From Streptomyces umbrinus (lineage in GTDB: Bacteria > Actinomycetota > Actinomycetes > Streptomycetales > Streptomycetaceae), in assembly GCF_030817415.1 (NCBI RefSeq), contig NZ_JAUSZI010000002.1:806001-870000 (forward strand): DNA of 64,000 bases, in the 5' to 3' direction. This document shows, piece by piece, positions 51,455-60,860 of this stretch. The position numbers were made by a program, and so were the translations under genes. The notes under the pieces are model-generated. The model did no database searches. It was not told the DNA's origin and was given only the letters and a program-made list of their open reading frames with translations. Every line of letters begins with the position of its first letter. Position 1 is the stretch's first letter.

Positions 51455-52786
51455 ATGGACACTGAAGCCAGTCTCGGCTCCCCTTCGTACGCCCCCGGAA
51501 CGGGGCGGCCGGTCCCCGAAGCCGAGCCTGAGCTCGTGAAGCAATGGCATTCGGGCGGAGGCGAACTGGTCGAGCTGCTGTCCCAGGTGCGCGAACGGCA
51601 CGGCGGCGTCGCCGCGTTCCGCCTCGGGCCGGCCCCCACTGTTCTGGTCACCGCCCCGCAAGCGGTCCAACACGTACTGGCCCGGCACCCGGAGCGGTAC
51701 GTCAAGCGCTCCCACCGTGCCCGTTTGCTGATCGGCGACGGTGTCCTGGCCGCCACCGGTGCGGCGTGGAAGCAGCAACGCCGTTTGCTGCAGTCCCAGT
51801 TCACCGGTACCGGGATGCGCCGCTACGAACAGCGGATCAGCGATGCTGCCCGGACCACCGCCGGACGCTGGGACGGGTACGCCCGTACCGGGCAGCCCTT
51901 CGATGTCGGGCAGGAGATGCGCCGCTTCGCCCTCGACTCCATCTGGCGCTCCCTCACCGGGTACGCCCTCGATGACGAGACCGAGCGCGAACTGGCCGCC
52001 GTGGAAAGCGTGGGGGCCGCTCTTCCGACTCTGCCCGCCGACATCGGCGACGCCCGGGAAGCCGTCTCCGCCGATCTCGCCCGGATCGACGCCGTCGCGC
52101 GGCACGCCATCGAGGCCGCCCGCGGCGGAGCGGCAGGACCCGACGGCCCGGGCCTGCTGCACGTCCTGCTCGAGGCCGCGGCCGAGCATCCCGAGTACAC
52201 CGACCGGCTGATCCGCGACGAACTGGTCACGCTGCTGGCGGCCGGGCACGAGACCACCGCCACCACCCTGAACTGGCTCTACCTGCTCCTCGACCGGAAC
52301 CCCGGCGCCCGCGAACAAGCACTGGCCGCCGGCGGCGAAGGGTCCCCGGAACGCCGCCAGGCCGTCCAGGCCCTGATCCACGAAACGCTCCGGCTCTACC
52401 CGTCGGCCTGGATCCTGCCCCGCCACGCCAGCGAGGACGACACCCTCGCCGGGTACGCCGTCGAGGCGGGCACCGACCTCCTGGTCTGCCCGTACCTCAC
52501 GCACCGCGATCCCCAACTCTGGCCGGACCCGGAGCACTTCGACCCCCAGCGCTTCATCACGCCGGGCGTCCGCCCCACCCACCCGGGCGCCTACTTCCCC
52601 TTCGGCATCGGCCCCCGCGCCTGCCTCGGCCTGCAATTCGCACTCCGCGAATCAACAGTCCTACTCGAACACCTGCTACCGGCTCACGTCCCAGCCTTCT
52701 CCTCCACCCCCACAAAGGCGGTACACGGCATCACCGTCCGCCCGGACGGGCCAACTCCGGCGACCTTGGCTCCGCCGGTCACCTGA
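51455..52786 (+). CDS. Cytochrome P450
   Basis: A 443-residue P450. The I-helix is LLAAGHETTATTLNWLYLLL, with the canonical acid-threonine pair. ExxR is HETLRLYPSAW, the PERF-like region is DPQRF, and the haem loop is FGIGPRACLGLQFALRE. The ETLRLYP and HxDPQLWPDP features resemble CYP102/CYP4-like fatty-acid or alkane hydroxylases more than macrolide P450s. The ATG at 51455 follows GAGAGG. The physiological substrate is unknown and no redox partner gene is nearby. Confidence 0.9.
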   Translation: MDTEASLGSPSYAPGTGRPVPEAEPELVKQWHSGGGELVELLSQVRERHGGVAAFRLGPAPTVLVTAPQAVQHVLARHPERYVKRSHRARLLIGDGVLAATGAAWKQQRRLLQSQFTGTGMRRYEQRISDAARTTAGRWDGYARTGQPFDVGQEMRRFALDSIWRSLTGYALDDETERELAAVESVGAALPTLPADIGDAREAVSADLARIDAVARHAIEAARGGAAGPDGPGLLHVLLEAAAEHPEYTDRLIRDELVTLLAAGHETTATTLNWLYLLLDRNPGAREQALAAGGEGSPERRQAVQALIHETLRLYPSAWILPRHASEDDTLAGYAVEAGTDLLVCPYLTHRDPQLWPDPEHFDPQRFITPGVRPTHPGAYFPFGIGPRACLGLQFALRESTVLLEHLLPAHVPAFSSTPTKAVHGITVRPDGPTPATLAPPVT

Positions 52787-52858
52787 AGCGGGCCATTCCC
52801 AAGTGGAGAACCGGCTGGGGGCGAAGACTTCGACGGGGCGGGGGAAGCGCGCGAATCC

Positions 52859-52888
52859 CCCTCCGAAGCCTCGCCCGGCTTCGGAGGG
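52859..52888. terminator. Bidirectional terminator after the P450
   Basis: A 12-bp perfect stem CCCTCCGAAGCC with its complement and a 6-base loop lies between the convergent P450 and hypothetical genes. The downstream arm is followed by a short A-rich run. Confidence 0.75.
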
Positions 52889-52920
52889 AGAAAACGGCGG
52901 CCCGTTCCCGTGCGCCACGC

Positions 52921-53448
52921 TCACCAGAGTCCGCTGGGCTCCCTTCCGGCCGCCCGGAGCAGGATGTCCCGTGTGGAACCCATCCCGTACTTGTCGACCT
53001 CGCTGGAGAGTTCGGCCACGTCCAGCAGGAGCGGCCGGATGTCGACACCGGCATCCCGGGCCTGCCCGCACAGACCGTTCAGGCCGACCATCATGTCCCG
53101 TGTGTCGCGGCCCTGATCCTCGACCGACATCTCCATGAGTCGCTGCCGGAAGCCTTGGGGCGTGGGCTCGGAGGGCAGCGTCGTCGCCCCGCCGAAGTGG
53201 TGACACCGCTCCAGGAGCGCGCGCAGGGCGGCCCGGACCTCCTCGTCGCCCTCCTCGTAGAGGGAAAGCACGTCCCGCAGCGCCGCCTCGGCCTCCGGCC
53301 GAATCCCCGCCTCGTCCAGCGGACGCGGACCCTCCTCCATCTTCCGCATCCAGTCGGGGTCGGTGAGATCCACCGGCCTCGTCGCGATGGGTTCGATGCA
53401 CGCGTCGATCACCGCGACCCACTCCTCGAGCTCCGCCAGTTCCCCCAT
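52921..53448 (-). CDS. Hypothetical protein, acidic helical
   Basis: A 175-residue soluble protein with no recognised domain. It is acidic and largely helical (MGELAELEEWVAVIDACIEP, EAALRDVLSLYEEGDEEVRA, RRDILLRAA-type end). It has no signal or membrane segment. The ATG at 53448 has AGGGCACG upstream; a start at 53472 is possible. Coding bias supports a real gene, but no function is proposed. Confidence 0.65.
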   Translation of the reverse strand: MGELAELEEWVAVIDACIEPIATRPVDLTDPDWMRKMEEGPRPLDEAGIRPEAEAALRDVLSLYEEGDEEVRAALRALLERCHHFGGATTLPSEPTPQGFRQRLMEMSVEDQGRDTRDMMVGLNGLCGQARDAGVDIRPLLLDVAELSSEVDKYGMGSTRDILLRAAGREPSGLW

Positions 53449-53787
53449 CGTGCCCTGCCCCCGTCCGACCATCGGTGGCAGCATGCCACGGCCCAAGGCC
53501 TGCAGACGCACCCTCGGCAACGACGATGCGGGCGGGGCAGCAGACGCCGCCCGGCGCGAGCCAGACATCCGGCCCACTGACCCCGCGGCTGACAATCCGT
53601 CACCTCGCCGGCTGTGTTTCGTCGGTTCTTGGAAGTTGCCGGAGGGCGGCAGAGTTCTGCCGGTCATTGGTGCTGGAAGCGCCCGTTCGCCCGTGCTCGC
53701 CCACTGCGTACGGTGGCGTGACCGGCCCTGGGCGATCTGTTCCGGGGCGCGATCGTGGTGAACGGTCCGAGGCGAGCAGGGGTGAGG
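53449..53787. other. Intergenic region, no gene recognised
   Basis: About 340 bases lie between divergent genes. It should hold both promoters, but no clear promoter, repeat or RNA structure was identified. Confidence 0.5.
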
Positions 53788-54039
53788 ATGGTCTATCCGG
53801 TCCTGGCCGCTACAGCGGTCGTGTCCATCGTGACGGCCGCCGTGACCGTGCTGGTGGGCCGTCAGAGGCGCCGGATGGATTCCGGTCCGGAAGCGCGGCA
53901 AATCGAAGCGGCGGCCACGAGCGGCGTGCGGGATGCGCGCCGCCAGGCTCACGCCCATCAGCATTTCAACGTTGCCGGCGGCATCAGTTCTCTGCGGATC
54001 GCGACTCCACTCGTCGGGACTCGTGGTAGGGACCCGTAG
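53788..54039 (+). CDS. Small single-pass membrane protein
   Basis: An 83-residue hypothetical protein with one N-terminal membrane helix (MVYPVLAATAVVSIVTAAVTV), a basic stop-transfer sequence (GRQRRRMD), and a soluble tail. A GTG at 53782 is an alternative start. No family recognised; it may be a genuine small protein or chance. Confidence 0.45.
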   Translation: MVYPVLAATAVVSIVTAAVTVLVGRQRRRMDSGPEARQIEAAATSGVRDARRQAHAHQHFNVAGGISSLRIATPLVGTRGRDP

Positions 54040-54151
54040 GGACAGGGGGACGACCTCAGCTACCCCCTCGCTCCACCGATGACCGGATCGGTCCGCACCC
54101 GGACCCGATGTGGCCTGGCCCGGACTCTCCCGCGCGGCCCAGGCTTGGGGC

Positions 54152-54751
54152 ATGACCCGAGCGCTGATCGTCATTGATGTCCAGGAGTCCTTCCGGGCCC
54201 GTCCGCTGTGGGAGACCACCTCTGACCTGAAGATCGCCGACCAGGTGAACCGTCTGGTCCGGCTCTCCCGTCAGGCCGGGGACCTGGTCGTATGGGTGCT
54301 GCACTCCGAGCCGGGCAGCGGGGATGTCTTCGACCCGGCCCTCGGCCATGTCCGGCTCATGGAGGAGCTGGAGCGGGCGGACGGGGAACCACTGATCCAC
54401 AAGACCTCGCACAACGCCTTCACCACCACCAACCTGCAGCAACTGCTCACCGAGCGTGGCGTCAGCGAACTCACGGTCTGCGGCATCCGTACCGAGCAGT
54501 GCGTGGAGACCACCACCCGCGTCGCCGGCGACTTCGGCTACCAGGTCACGTTCGTCACCGACGCGACCGCGACCAATCCCATCCCCCACCGCGACGCCCC
54601 CGCCGAGCAGAGCGTCGCCGAGCTGCTGGCCGACCCGCGCACGCTGCCCGCCGAAGAGGTCATCAGGCGGACCGAGTACGCCCTGGCCGGACGCTTCGCC
54701 ACCATCGCGACCGTCGACCAGCTGGAGGCCGAGGCGGAGCGTAGGGCATGA
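54152..54751 (+). CDS. Isochorismatase-like cysteine hydrolase
   Basis: A 199-residue cysteine hydrolase. RALIVIDVQESFRARPL carries the catalytic Asp, HKTSHNAF the Lys region, and VCGIRTEQCVETTTRVAGDF the nucleophilic Cys with the family cis-peptide motif. Unlike PhzD at 32374-32997, which has GVYAHIG here, the Cys shows it acts on amides or similar (nicotinamidase/N-carbamoyl type). The regulator gene starts 10 bases downstream, so the two form an operon. Substrate unknown. Confidence 0.87.
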   Translation: MTRALIVIDVQESFRARPLWETTSDLKIADQVNRLVRLSRQAGDLVVWVLHSEPGSGDVFDPALGHVRLMEELERADGEPLIHKTSHNAFTTTNLQQLLTERGVSELTVCGIRTEQCVETTTRVAGDFGYQVTFVTDATATNPIPHRDAPAEQSVAELLADPRTLPAEEVIRRTEYALAGRFATIATVDQLEAEAERRA

Positions 54752-54761
54752 TGACCGAATC

Positions 54762-55670
54762 GTGAGCCACATCGTCTTCTTCCTGGTGCCCGGAGTCCAT
54801 CTGCTGGACCTGGCAGGACCCGCGCAGGTCTTCTCGACGGCCGCCGACTTCGGGCACCCCTACGCGCTTTCCTACGTCGCCGAGCGGGCGCAGATCTCCA
54901 CCGCGCAGGGGCTGCCGCTGGTGGCGGGGCTGGACTGGCCCGAGCTCGGGCCCGAGGACCTGATCGTGGTGCCCGGCTGGCGGGCGGCGACCCTGGCCGA
55001 CAGTCCGGCCATCGGTGCCGCCTCCCTCCAGGTCCTGCGGGACCACCACGCCAGAGGCGGGACGGTGGCCAGCGTGTGTGCCGGAGCCGAGGCTCTCGGC
55101 CAGGCCCGCCTGCTGGACGGCCGCCGCTGCACCACCCACCACGACGTGCAGGACGAGCTGGCCGTGCGCCACCCCGCGGCAGTGGTCGTCCGCGACGTCC
55201 TGTTCACCGCCGACGACCGGGTGATCACCTCGGCCGGTATCGCCAGCGGTATCGACCTGGCTCTGCACCTGGTCGCCACCCGGCAGGGCCCGGCCGTCGC
55301 CGCGCAGGTGGCCCGCGACATGGTCGTCTACGCCCGCCGCAACGGCCATGAGCCGCAGTCCAGCGCGATGCTCAGGAACCGCTCCCACCTCCACGACACC
55401 GTGCACCGGGCCCAGGACCTCATCGACGCCCGCTTCGACCAGCCGCTCCCGCTCCCCGCCCTGGCTTCGGCCGTCGGCGTGAGCGAACGGACCCTGACCC
55501 GCCTCTTCAGCCGCGCCACGGGACTCACCCCACTGCGCTACCAGCAGGCCCTGCGCCTCGAACGTGCCCAGCACCTCATCAGCCACGGCGCGACAACCGA
55601 CGCCGCCGCCCGCTCAGTCGGCTTCGAGGACCCCCGCATGCTGCGCCGCCTCCGCGCCCGCGCCGCCTGA
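54762..55670 (+). CDS. GlxA-type AraC regulator (DJ-1/PfpI-HTH)
   Basis: A 302-residue regulator with an N-terminal DJ-1/PfpI domain (about 1-180) and a C-terminal AraC HTH (about 210-300). VVPGWRAAT and SVCAGAEALGQARLLDGRR hold the GAT-like Cys region; HHDVQDELAVRHP and SAGIASGIDLALHLV are family motifs. The HTH reads LASAVGVSERTLTRLFSRATG. The start is GTG 54762, ten bases after the hydrolase stop. The HTH seems slightly short at its end (LRRLRARAA). It probably controls the hydrolase with which it shares an operon. Confidence 0.87.
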   Translation: MSHIVFFLVPGVHLLDLAGPAQVFSTAADFGHPYALSYVAERAQISTAQGLPLVAGLDWPELGPEDLIVVPGWRAATLADSPAIGAASLQVLRDHHARGGTVASVCAGAEALGQARLLDGRRCTTHHDVQDELAVRHPAAVVVRDVLFTADDRVITSAGIASGIDLALHLVATRQGPAVAAQVARDMVVYARRNGHEPQSSAMLRNRSHLHDTVHRAQDLIDARFDQPLPLPALASAVGVSERTLTRLFSRATGLTPLRYQQALRLERAQHLISHGATTDAAARSVGFEDPRMLRRLRARAA

Positions 55671-55773
55671 CAACAACCCCGGTTCCGGGGATTCCTCATG
55701 CCCTTCGGTCACACTCCCCCTCCGCGCTTCGTCAGAAAGGCAACAGCGCAGAGGATTCCGAGGAGACCGGATC

Positions 55774-55908
55774 ATGGACGCACGCAGGAAGTTCGCAGTC
55801 GCCGGAGCGACCGGACGGGTGGGACAGCACGTCGTCGAGCTGCTCACGGCGCAGGGCCACGAGGTCGTGGCGATGTCCCGTTCAGGCGGCGTGGACGTAG
55901 TCACCGGA
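55774..55908 (+). pseudogene. Truncated NAD(P)-binding (NmrA/SDR-like) gene
   Basis: An ATG with AGGAGA upstream opens MDARRKFAVAGATGRVGQHV and VELLTAQGHEVVAMSRSGGV, the N-terminal Rossmann unit (GATGxxG) of an NmrA/NAD(P)H-binding protein. Similarity ends at about residue 45 (VDVVTG), and the frame then runs into the antisense of a lectin gene. Only the first beta-alpha-beta unit remains. Confidence 0.65.
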
Positions 55909-56179
55909 ATGGGCTTAAGCCGTTGCCCTGGGACTCCAGCGTCCAGAGCTGGTTGCCGTTGCCGTTGCACTCGTACTGCTCGATGCCTTGGTTGTTGGAA
56001 CTGCTGTTCTCCGGTACGTCCAGGCATTTGACGCTGCGACTGTTGATCACGAGGGTGTACACCGCCTGGGTCTGTGCGGGAGCGGCGTTGGCGCCGGCAC
56101 CCGAGAGCGCGACCAGGCTCAGGCCGAATGCCGCGGCGAGGGCGACACGGCCGACTGACTTCTTTCCCGTACGGATCAT
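55901..56179 (-). pseudogene. Truncated secreted ricin-type (beta-trefoil) lectin
   Basis: The minus strand encodes a signal peptide (MIRTGKKSVGRVALAAAFGL) and the first part of a ricin-type lectin domain: VINSRSVKCLDVPENSSSNN, then QGIEQYECNGNGNQLW with the QxW motif. The domain stops after one repeat at the junction near 55905; a full trefoil needs three. It is the mirror image of the truncated gene on the other strand, so both lost their 3' ends at one breakpoint. Confidence 0.65.
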
Positions 56180-56262
56180 GTTCACGGCCACTGGATCATC
56201 CTCCAGTTGTGAGAAGTGGCTCTGGATCGGACCGACAGAGCAGGAGTGGAGGCCGCTCCGCC

Positions 56263-57174
56263 TCACGCCTCACAGAAGCTCTTAGGATCTCCGGCGTCGG
56301 CGGTGCACGTGTCCGTGTTGGCGCCCCCGTCGAGGGAGTCGTTGCCGAAAATGTTGTCCACGCCGTTGAGGGTGTCGTTCCCGGGGCCGCCGATGAGGGT
56401 GTCGGAGCCGACGCCGCCGATGCTCTGGACGAGGTCGCCTTGGAGCGTGTCGTTGCCAGCCCCGCCGACCAGCCGGTCGTTGCCCCCGGAGCCGAGCATG
56501 GTGTCGTTCAAGGCGCTCCCGGTGATCGTGTCGCCGAACTGGCTGCCGTAGATGGCCTCCACGTCGGTGAGGACGTTGTCGCCCTCCACGCCGACGCCGT
56601 CGTCGGCGGAGTTGTCGAAGTCGACGACCACGCCCGAGGTGCTCTCCAGGTAGCTGACGATGTCGAACCCGCCTCCGCCGCGGAGCGTGTCTGCGCCGGG
56701 CCCACCGACGAGGAGGTCGCTCACGGGGCCGCCGTTCACCGTGTCGTTGCCCGCCCCGCCGTTGAGGACGTTGGTGTTGCCCTGGGTGGAGCCGCCGTTG
56801 ATGGTGTCGCCGCCCGATTCCCCGTTCAGTTCCCCGCGGACTGCGGCGGTCTTGGTGATGGTGTCGTTGCCGTCCCCGGCGTTGACCACGACCGAGGCGC
56901 GGATGAGATCGATCGAACAGGCCACCGACCCGTCGACCTGGACCGCACAACCGGTGCCGGCCGTCAGGGTGTCGGCGGTGTCCTGGATGAAGACGACACT
57001 CCCCGACAGGCTGACCATGATGTTGTTCGCGCGGCCCGCTGCCGCGTTCACGACCACGTTGTCGCCGCTCCTGAAAACTCCGGTGGCCGCGTTCGCCGAC
57101 CCTCCGGTCAGGGATACCGCGGAACCTGCCATCGCGGCGACCACCATGATCCGTAACAACGCGTTTCTGCCCAT
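56263..57174 (-). CDS. Secreted calcium-binding RTX-like repeat protein
   Basis: A 303-residue exported protein. The signal peptide is MGRNALLRIMVVAAMAGSAV, with cleavage near ANAA. Nonapeptide GGxGxDxL-type repeats cover most of the mature part: LNGGAGNDTVNGG, LVGGPGADTLRGG, LGSGGNDRLVGG, AGNDTLQGD and IGGPGNDTLNG. Such repeats bind calcium and fold as a parallel beta-roll. There is no catalytic domain, and a Cys pair lies near the C-terminus. GGAGGGGC precedes the ATG at 57174. Confidence 0.87.
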   Translation of the reverse strand: MGRNALLRIMVVAAMAGSAVSLTGGSANAATGVFRSGDNVVVNAAAGRANNIMVSLSGSVVFIQDTADTLTAGTGCAVQVDGSVACSIDLIRASVVVNAGDGNDTITKTAAVRGELNGESGGDTINGGSTQGNTNVLNGGAGNDTVNGGPVSDLLVGGPGADTLRGGGGFDIVSYLESTSGVVVDFDNSADDGVGVEGDNVLTDVEAIYGSQFGDTITGSALNDTMLGSGGNDRLVGGAGNDTLQGDLVQSIGGVGSDTLIGGPGNDTLNGVDNIFGNDSLDGGANTDTCTADAGDPKSFCEA

Positions 57175-57322
57175 CGACTGCCCCTCCGTTGAGTTTTCCG
57201 CAACCGCCGTTCGGTCGCGGGCCGGCACTCTCCTGAGCCCATGACCGGCGCTTCCATGAATGAGAATGCAGGTGCCGCGGTGGGATGGCGTGAGTAGTCG
57301 GTACTCAACCGCCGGTCGCGGT

Positions 57323-60079
57323 CTACGACCGGCCGTGCTGGTGATCCGGACGTGGGACGGGTGACGGTGTCCTCAGGGTCTTGGCCAGTTCGCGCCGGGT
57401 GGTGACGCCGAGTTTGGCGTAGGCGCGGTGGAGGTGGTTGTCGACGGTGCGCACCGAGAGAGCGAGGGCGTCGGCGATGTCCTTGCTGGCGTTGCCGAGC
57501 GCCGCGAGCAGGGCTATCTCGCGTTCGCGGTCGGTGAGTGGAGCGGTGGACTCGGCGGTGGTCAGCAGTGGTGTGCGGGCGCCTTCGCAGCGGGCCGGTG
57601 CCGCTGCGGCCCGGTGGGCAGCAGCCGAGGCGCGGCGGGCCTGGTGTGCCCGGCGCCAGGCGGCCGCTGCGGCGGTGGCCGCCTCTGCGGCGAGCAAGTC
57701 CGCGCCGACGGCCTGGCAGGCGTCGGCGGCCTGGAGGAGTTGGTCGGGGTCGTCGGCTGCGAGCGCGGCGGCCAGTTGGGCCCGGGCGGGGGCGAGTGCC
57801 CCGTCGCATCTCTCTGCGAGTGCGGTCAGCCGGTCCGTGACCTCCTTCGCTCCGCCGAGACGGGCCACATCGGTCAGCAGCAGTGCCTCGCCGGTCAGGT
57901 GGCCGGTCGAGCGGGCGGCAAGGGCGGCGGCCGTGAGTACGGCCCGTGCCCGGCCCAGGTGTCCGCGAGCGGCCAACAGCCATGCTTCGCCCAGGCGTTC
58001 CTCCCCTGCCGACACCAGGCCCGGTGCCAGCGGCGGCAGGGTGCGGTGTTCGGCCAGCGACGCTTCGGCCGCGTCCAGGTCTCCCAGTACGGCCGCACAT
58101 GCGGCGAGGCCGGCGAGCACCGGGCGCAGGGCCATGGTGTGGTCGAAGGAACGGGCCAGGGCGGCGGCCTCGGCCCACCAGCGGCGGGCGGTCGCCGGCC
58201 TGCCGGCCGGCCACTCCGTACGTCCGAGGAAGACCGCCAGCCAGACCCGTACGACAGAATCGGCGACGACCAGTTCGGCGTAGGTGCGCTCGCCCTCGCG
58301 GCGGGCTTCGTCCGGGAGGCCGGCTTCGGTGAGGGCGAGGACGAGGACGAGCGGGATGCGCTGGACGGCGGGATGGGAGACGAGGGCGTGTTCGTCGACC
58401 TTCCGGTGGCCGGCGTGGGCGCGCTCCGCCCAGGTCACGGCCTCGCCGGTGCGGCCCACCAGTGCCAGCGCGAAGGGCTTCATCCAGGCACCTCGAAGCC
58501 AGACGTCGACGTCGGGTGCGTCACCGACGTCGGTCTCCACGTCGTCCAGCAGGGCCAGCCCCTGGGCCGGCAGGCCGGCGACTATTCGCATGAAGCCCTC
58601 ATTGATCCGCAGCTTGCGGCGGCCCTCGGCGCTGGTGATCCGGTCCAGGGCGGCGTCGTTGACCGCGAGTGCCGCGGAGAGGCGGGCGTTGCTCCACAGC
58701 AGGTTCAGCGTCCGGACCAGAGCGACCGCCAGTTTGTCCGGCTCACCGATCGCCACGGCGTCGGCCTCGGCGATGGCCGCCTCGGCCTGGTCCCAGCGGC
58801 CCATCTCGAAGAAGGCATGGCCGAGTATCAGGCCGGTGGCCGTGGTGAGGTGCTTTACGGGAAGGGCCTCCAGGAGAGCGACGATCTGGGGGTAGTCGTG
58901 CGCGTGGCGAGCCAGTAGGGCGGCCTGCGTGAGAAGGGTGGGGTCGGCGGTGCCGGTGGCGGCCAGCCGCCAGGTGGCGATGCGCAGCAGGTCGCCGCGG
59001 CGGCGTGCGCCGCGGGCCTCGACGCGTGCGGCCTGGTCCAGCAACAGGGCCCGGCGGCGCAGGACCGGGAGACCGGCTCGCAGTACCTCACCGTACAGCG
59101 GGTGGGCCAGGGACACGGCGGTGCGCCGCCGGTCCTGCATGATGCGGATCAGTCCGGCCTGTTCCAAGGCCGCCATCACCTGCGGCGGGGCCAGGTCCTC
59201 GGCATCGGCCAGGGTCAACGGCTCGCACAGCGCCAGCAGTTCCAGTACGGGGCGTCCTGCGGAATCCGCGGTGGCCAGCCGGCTGCCGATCACTTCGGTC
59301 AGCCGCGCGGTGGCCGGCAGTCGGCCTTCGGCCAGGTGCCAGATCTCCCCGTCCTCGGTCAGGTCCCCGGCGGTCAGTGCGCCCAGGACCAGTTCACGCA
59401 GGTACAGCACGTTGCCGCCGCTGGCAGCAGACAACTCGTGCAGACTGCGCCGGGCGACCGCGCCGCCGAGCGCGGCCTGGAGCAGCGCCTCGATCTGCTC
59501 CGGGCTCAGTACGGTCAGGTCGACCCGGCGCACCGCGTCTCCGCCCCGCAGCGCCGTGACGGCCTTCCCGTACGGCTCACCGCTGCGGACGGTGCCGATC
59601 AGCAGGAGCACGCCGGTGTCCATCAGTTGCCGCAGCAGCACCGCCGAGGCCGAGTCCAGCAGATGCATGTCGTCGACCAGCAGCACCCATCTTCGCCGCC
59701 CCGGCCCGGCGGCCAGCCGCTCGGCGACCGCGGCGAACCCGGCCACCGGGTCCGACAGATCCACCCCCGCGGGCAACAGATGGGCGATCGCCCCCAGCGG
59801 CACCGCACCCGCCGCGGCACTCGCCGTGGCCCGGCCCACCCGGAATCCCACCGCCGAAGCCCGGCCCAGGCACTCCTCGGCCAGCCGGGACTTGCCCACC
59901 CCGGCCGACCCGCCCACCACGAACCCCCGGCACTCCCGGTCCGCCAGTGCCGCGGCGAAGGAGTCCAACTCCTCCTCGCGGCCCACCAACGGCCAACGCC
60001 CCACCCGATCCCGCACCACGGCCCCCCCGGCAGGGCACGGCATGCGATCACCCTCGACGGGCCCCCGGCCGTACTCCAC
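57323..60079 (-). CDS. LAL-family LuxR regulator with AAA/NB-ARC ATPase
   Basis: A 918-residue large ATP-binding LuxR regulator. The ATPase domain near the N-terminus has Walker A GGSAGVGKSRL (about 56-66) and Walker B WVLLVDDMHLLD (about 131-142), followed by winged-helix and TPR-like helical repeats to about 840. The C-terminal LuxR HTH (about 845-910) reads LTDREREIALLAALGNASKD, then LSVRTVDNHLHRAYAKLGV. LAL regulators often activate antibiotic clusters on sensing a ligand. GTG 60079 or ATG 60043 may be the true start. Its target is unknown. Confidence 0.92.
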   Translation of the reverse strand: MEYGRGPVEGDRMPCPAGGAVVRDRVGRWPLVGREEELDSFAAALADRECRGFVVGGSAGVGKSRLAEECLGRASAVGFRVGRATASAAAGAVPLGAIAHLLPAGVDLSDPVAGFAAVAERLAAGPGRRRWVLLVDDMHLLDSASAVLLRQLMDTGVLLLIGTVRSGEPYGKAVTALRGGDAVRRVDLTVLSPEQIEALLQAALGGAVARRSLHELSAASGGNVLYLRELVLGALTAGDLTEDGEIWHLAEGRLPATARLTEVIGSRLATADSAGRPVLELLALCEPLTLADAEDLAPPQVMAALEQAGLIRIMQDRRRTAVSLAHPLYGEVLRAGLPVLRRRALLLDQAARVEARGARRRGDLLRIATWRLAATGTADPTLLTQAALLARHAHDYPQIVALLEALPVKHLTTATGLILGHAFFEMGRWDQAEAAIAEADAVAIGEPDKLAVALVRTLNLLWSNARLSAALAVNDAALDRITSAEGRRKLRINEGFMRIVAGLPAQGLALLDDVETDVGDAPDVDVWLRGAWMKPFALALVGRTGEAVTWAERAHAGHRKVDEHALVSHPAVQRIPLVLVLALTEAGLPDEARREGERTYAELVVADSVVRVWLAVFLGRTEWPAGRPATARRWWAEAAALARSFDHTMALRPVLAGLAACAAVLGDLDAAEASLAEHRTLPPLAPGLVSAGEERLGEAWLLAARGHLGRARAVLTAAALAARSTGHLTGEALLLTDVARLGGAKEVTDRLTALAERCDGALAPARAQLAAALAADDPDQLLQAADACQAVGADLLAAEAATAAAAAWRRAHQARRASAAAHRAAAAPARCEGARTPLLTTAESTAPLTDREREIALLAALGNASKDIADALALSVRTVDNHLHRAYAKLGVTTRRELAKTLRTPSPVPRPDHQHGRS

Positions 60080-60222
60080 GCACTCAGCACGTGCACGATT
60101 CGCTTGACGCCAAGTGAGTCTGGGAACGCCCTGCGGAGGGGGCCAACCGGCTCTCCGACGCTTCTCCGAGTCGGTCTACGTGGTTGACGTGGTTGTCTTC
60201 TCCACGAGGGGAGCCATGCCCC

Positions 60223-60624
60223 CTACCCCCACTCGGTATAGCCGTTCACATGCTCGAAGCAGCTGATCGTCTTGGGCCCCGCTATTCCGTCCACGCCTCC
60301 CGCGCACCAGGAGTACTGCTGGGAGCCCTGGATTCGCGTGGTCCAGTCCCTGGTGCGGGGACCGAAGATGCCGTCGACAGTGAGCACCTGGCCATAGCGG
60401 CGGTTGATCTGCCTCTGCCACGACGTCACGCAGAAGTCGTTCATGCCGTACGAGAGGTTGTACTCAGGCACCAGGTAGTGCCCACTCCCGGGGATGAGTG
60501 GATTGTCGTAGCTCGTGATGTAGCACGCGCCGGGAGAGGCTTCGGCCGGAGCGGCGACGAGTAGCGAGGCGGCGGCCAGTGCGGCCGTCATGCATGATGC
60601 GGCAATTCGCCGGGCGTGGATCAT
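60223..60624 (-). CDS. Secreted peptidoglycan-binding-like protein
   Basis: A 133-residue exported protein with signal peptide MIHARRIAASCMTAALAAAS, cleaved near AEASPG. The mature part contains a peptidoglycan-binding-domain-1-like unit: DFCVTSWQRQINRRYGQVLT, then VDGIFGPRTRDWTTRIQGSQ and GGVDGIAGPKTISCF. The VDGIxGPxT motif is diagnostic. Four cysteines suggest two disulfides. It has no catalytic domain and may bind cell wall. Confidence 0.82.
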   Translation of the reverse strand: MIHARRIAASCMTAALAAASLLVAAPAEASPGACYITSYDNPLIPGSGHYLVPEYNLSYGMNDFCVTSWQRQINRRYGQVLTVDGIFGPRTRDWTTRIQGSQQYSWCAGGVDGIAGPKTISCFEHVNGYTEWG

Positions 60625-60860
60625 AGGTGTGTGTCCTCCGTTGCTCGTCTGCCGCTGCTGCGGCGGCAGAGGTGCAGGGCAATTGATCAGAGCTCCCGGA
60701 AGAATCAACTCCCCTTGTTTCAGGGGGCTTTGCAACTCGGGTGAAGGAGAGTACTATGCACGCCCGTCGGCGTCGCCGCACTGGAGCGGCTCGACAGGAA
60801 CACCTCGGTCCGACGTGTGGTCACCCGCCCTCGGGCAGGTGACCACTGGTCAGCAGACAC

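Noticed and set aside
54152..54751. Second PhzD
   Set aside because: The isochorismatase-like protein has a nucleophilic Cys (VCGIRTEQCVETT) that PhzD lacks, so it is a cysteine hydrolase and not part of the phenazine route.
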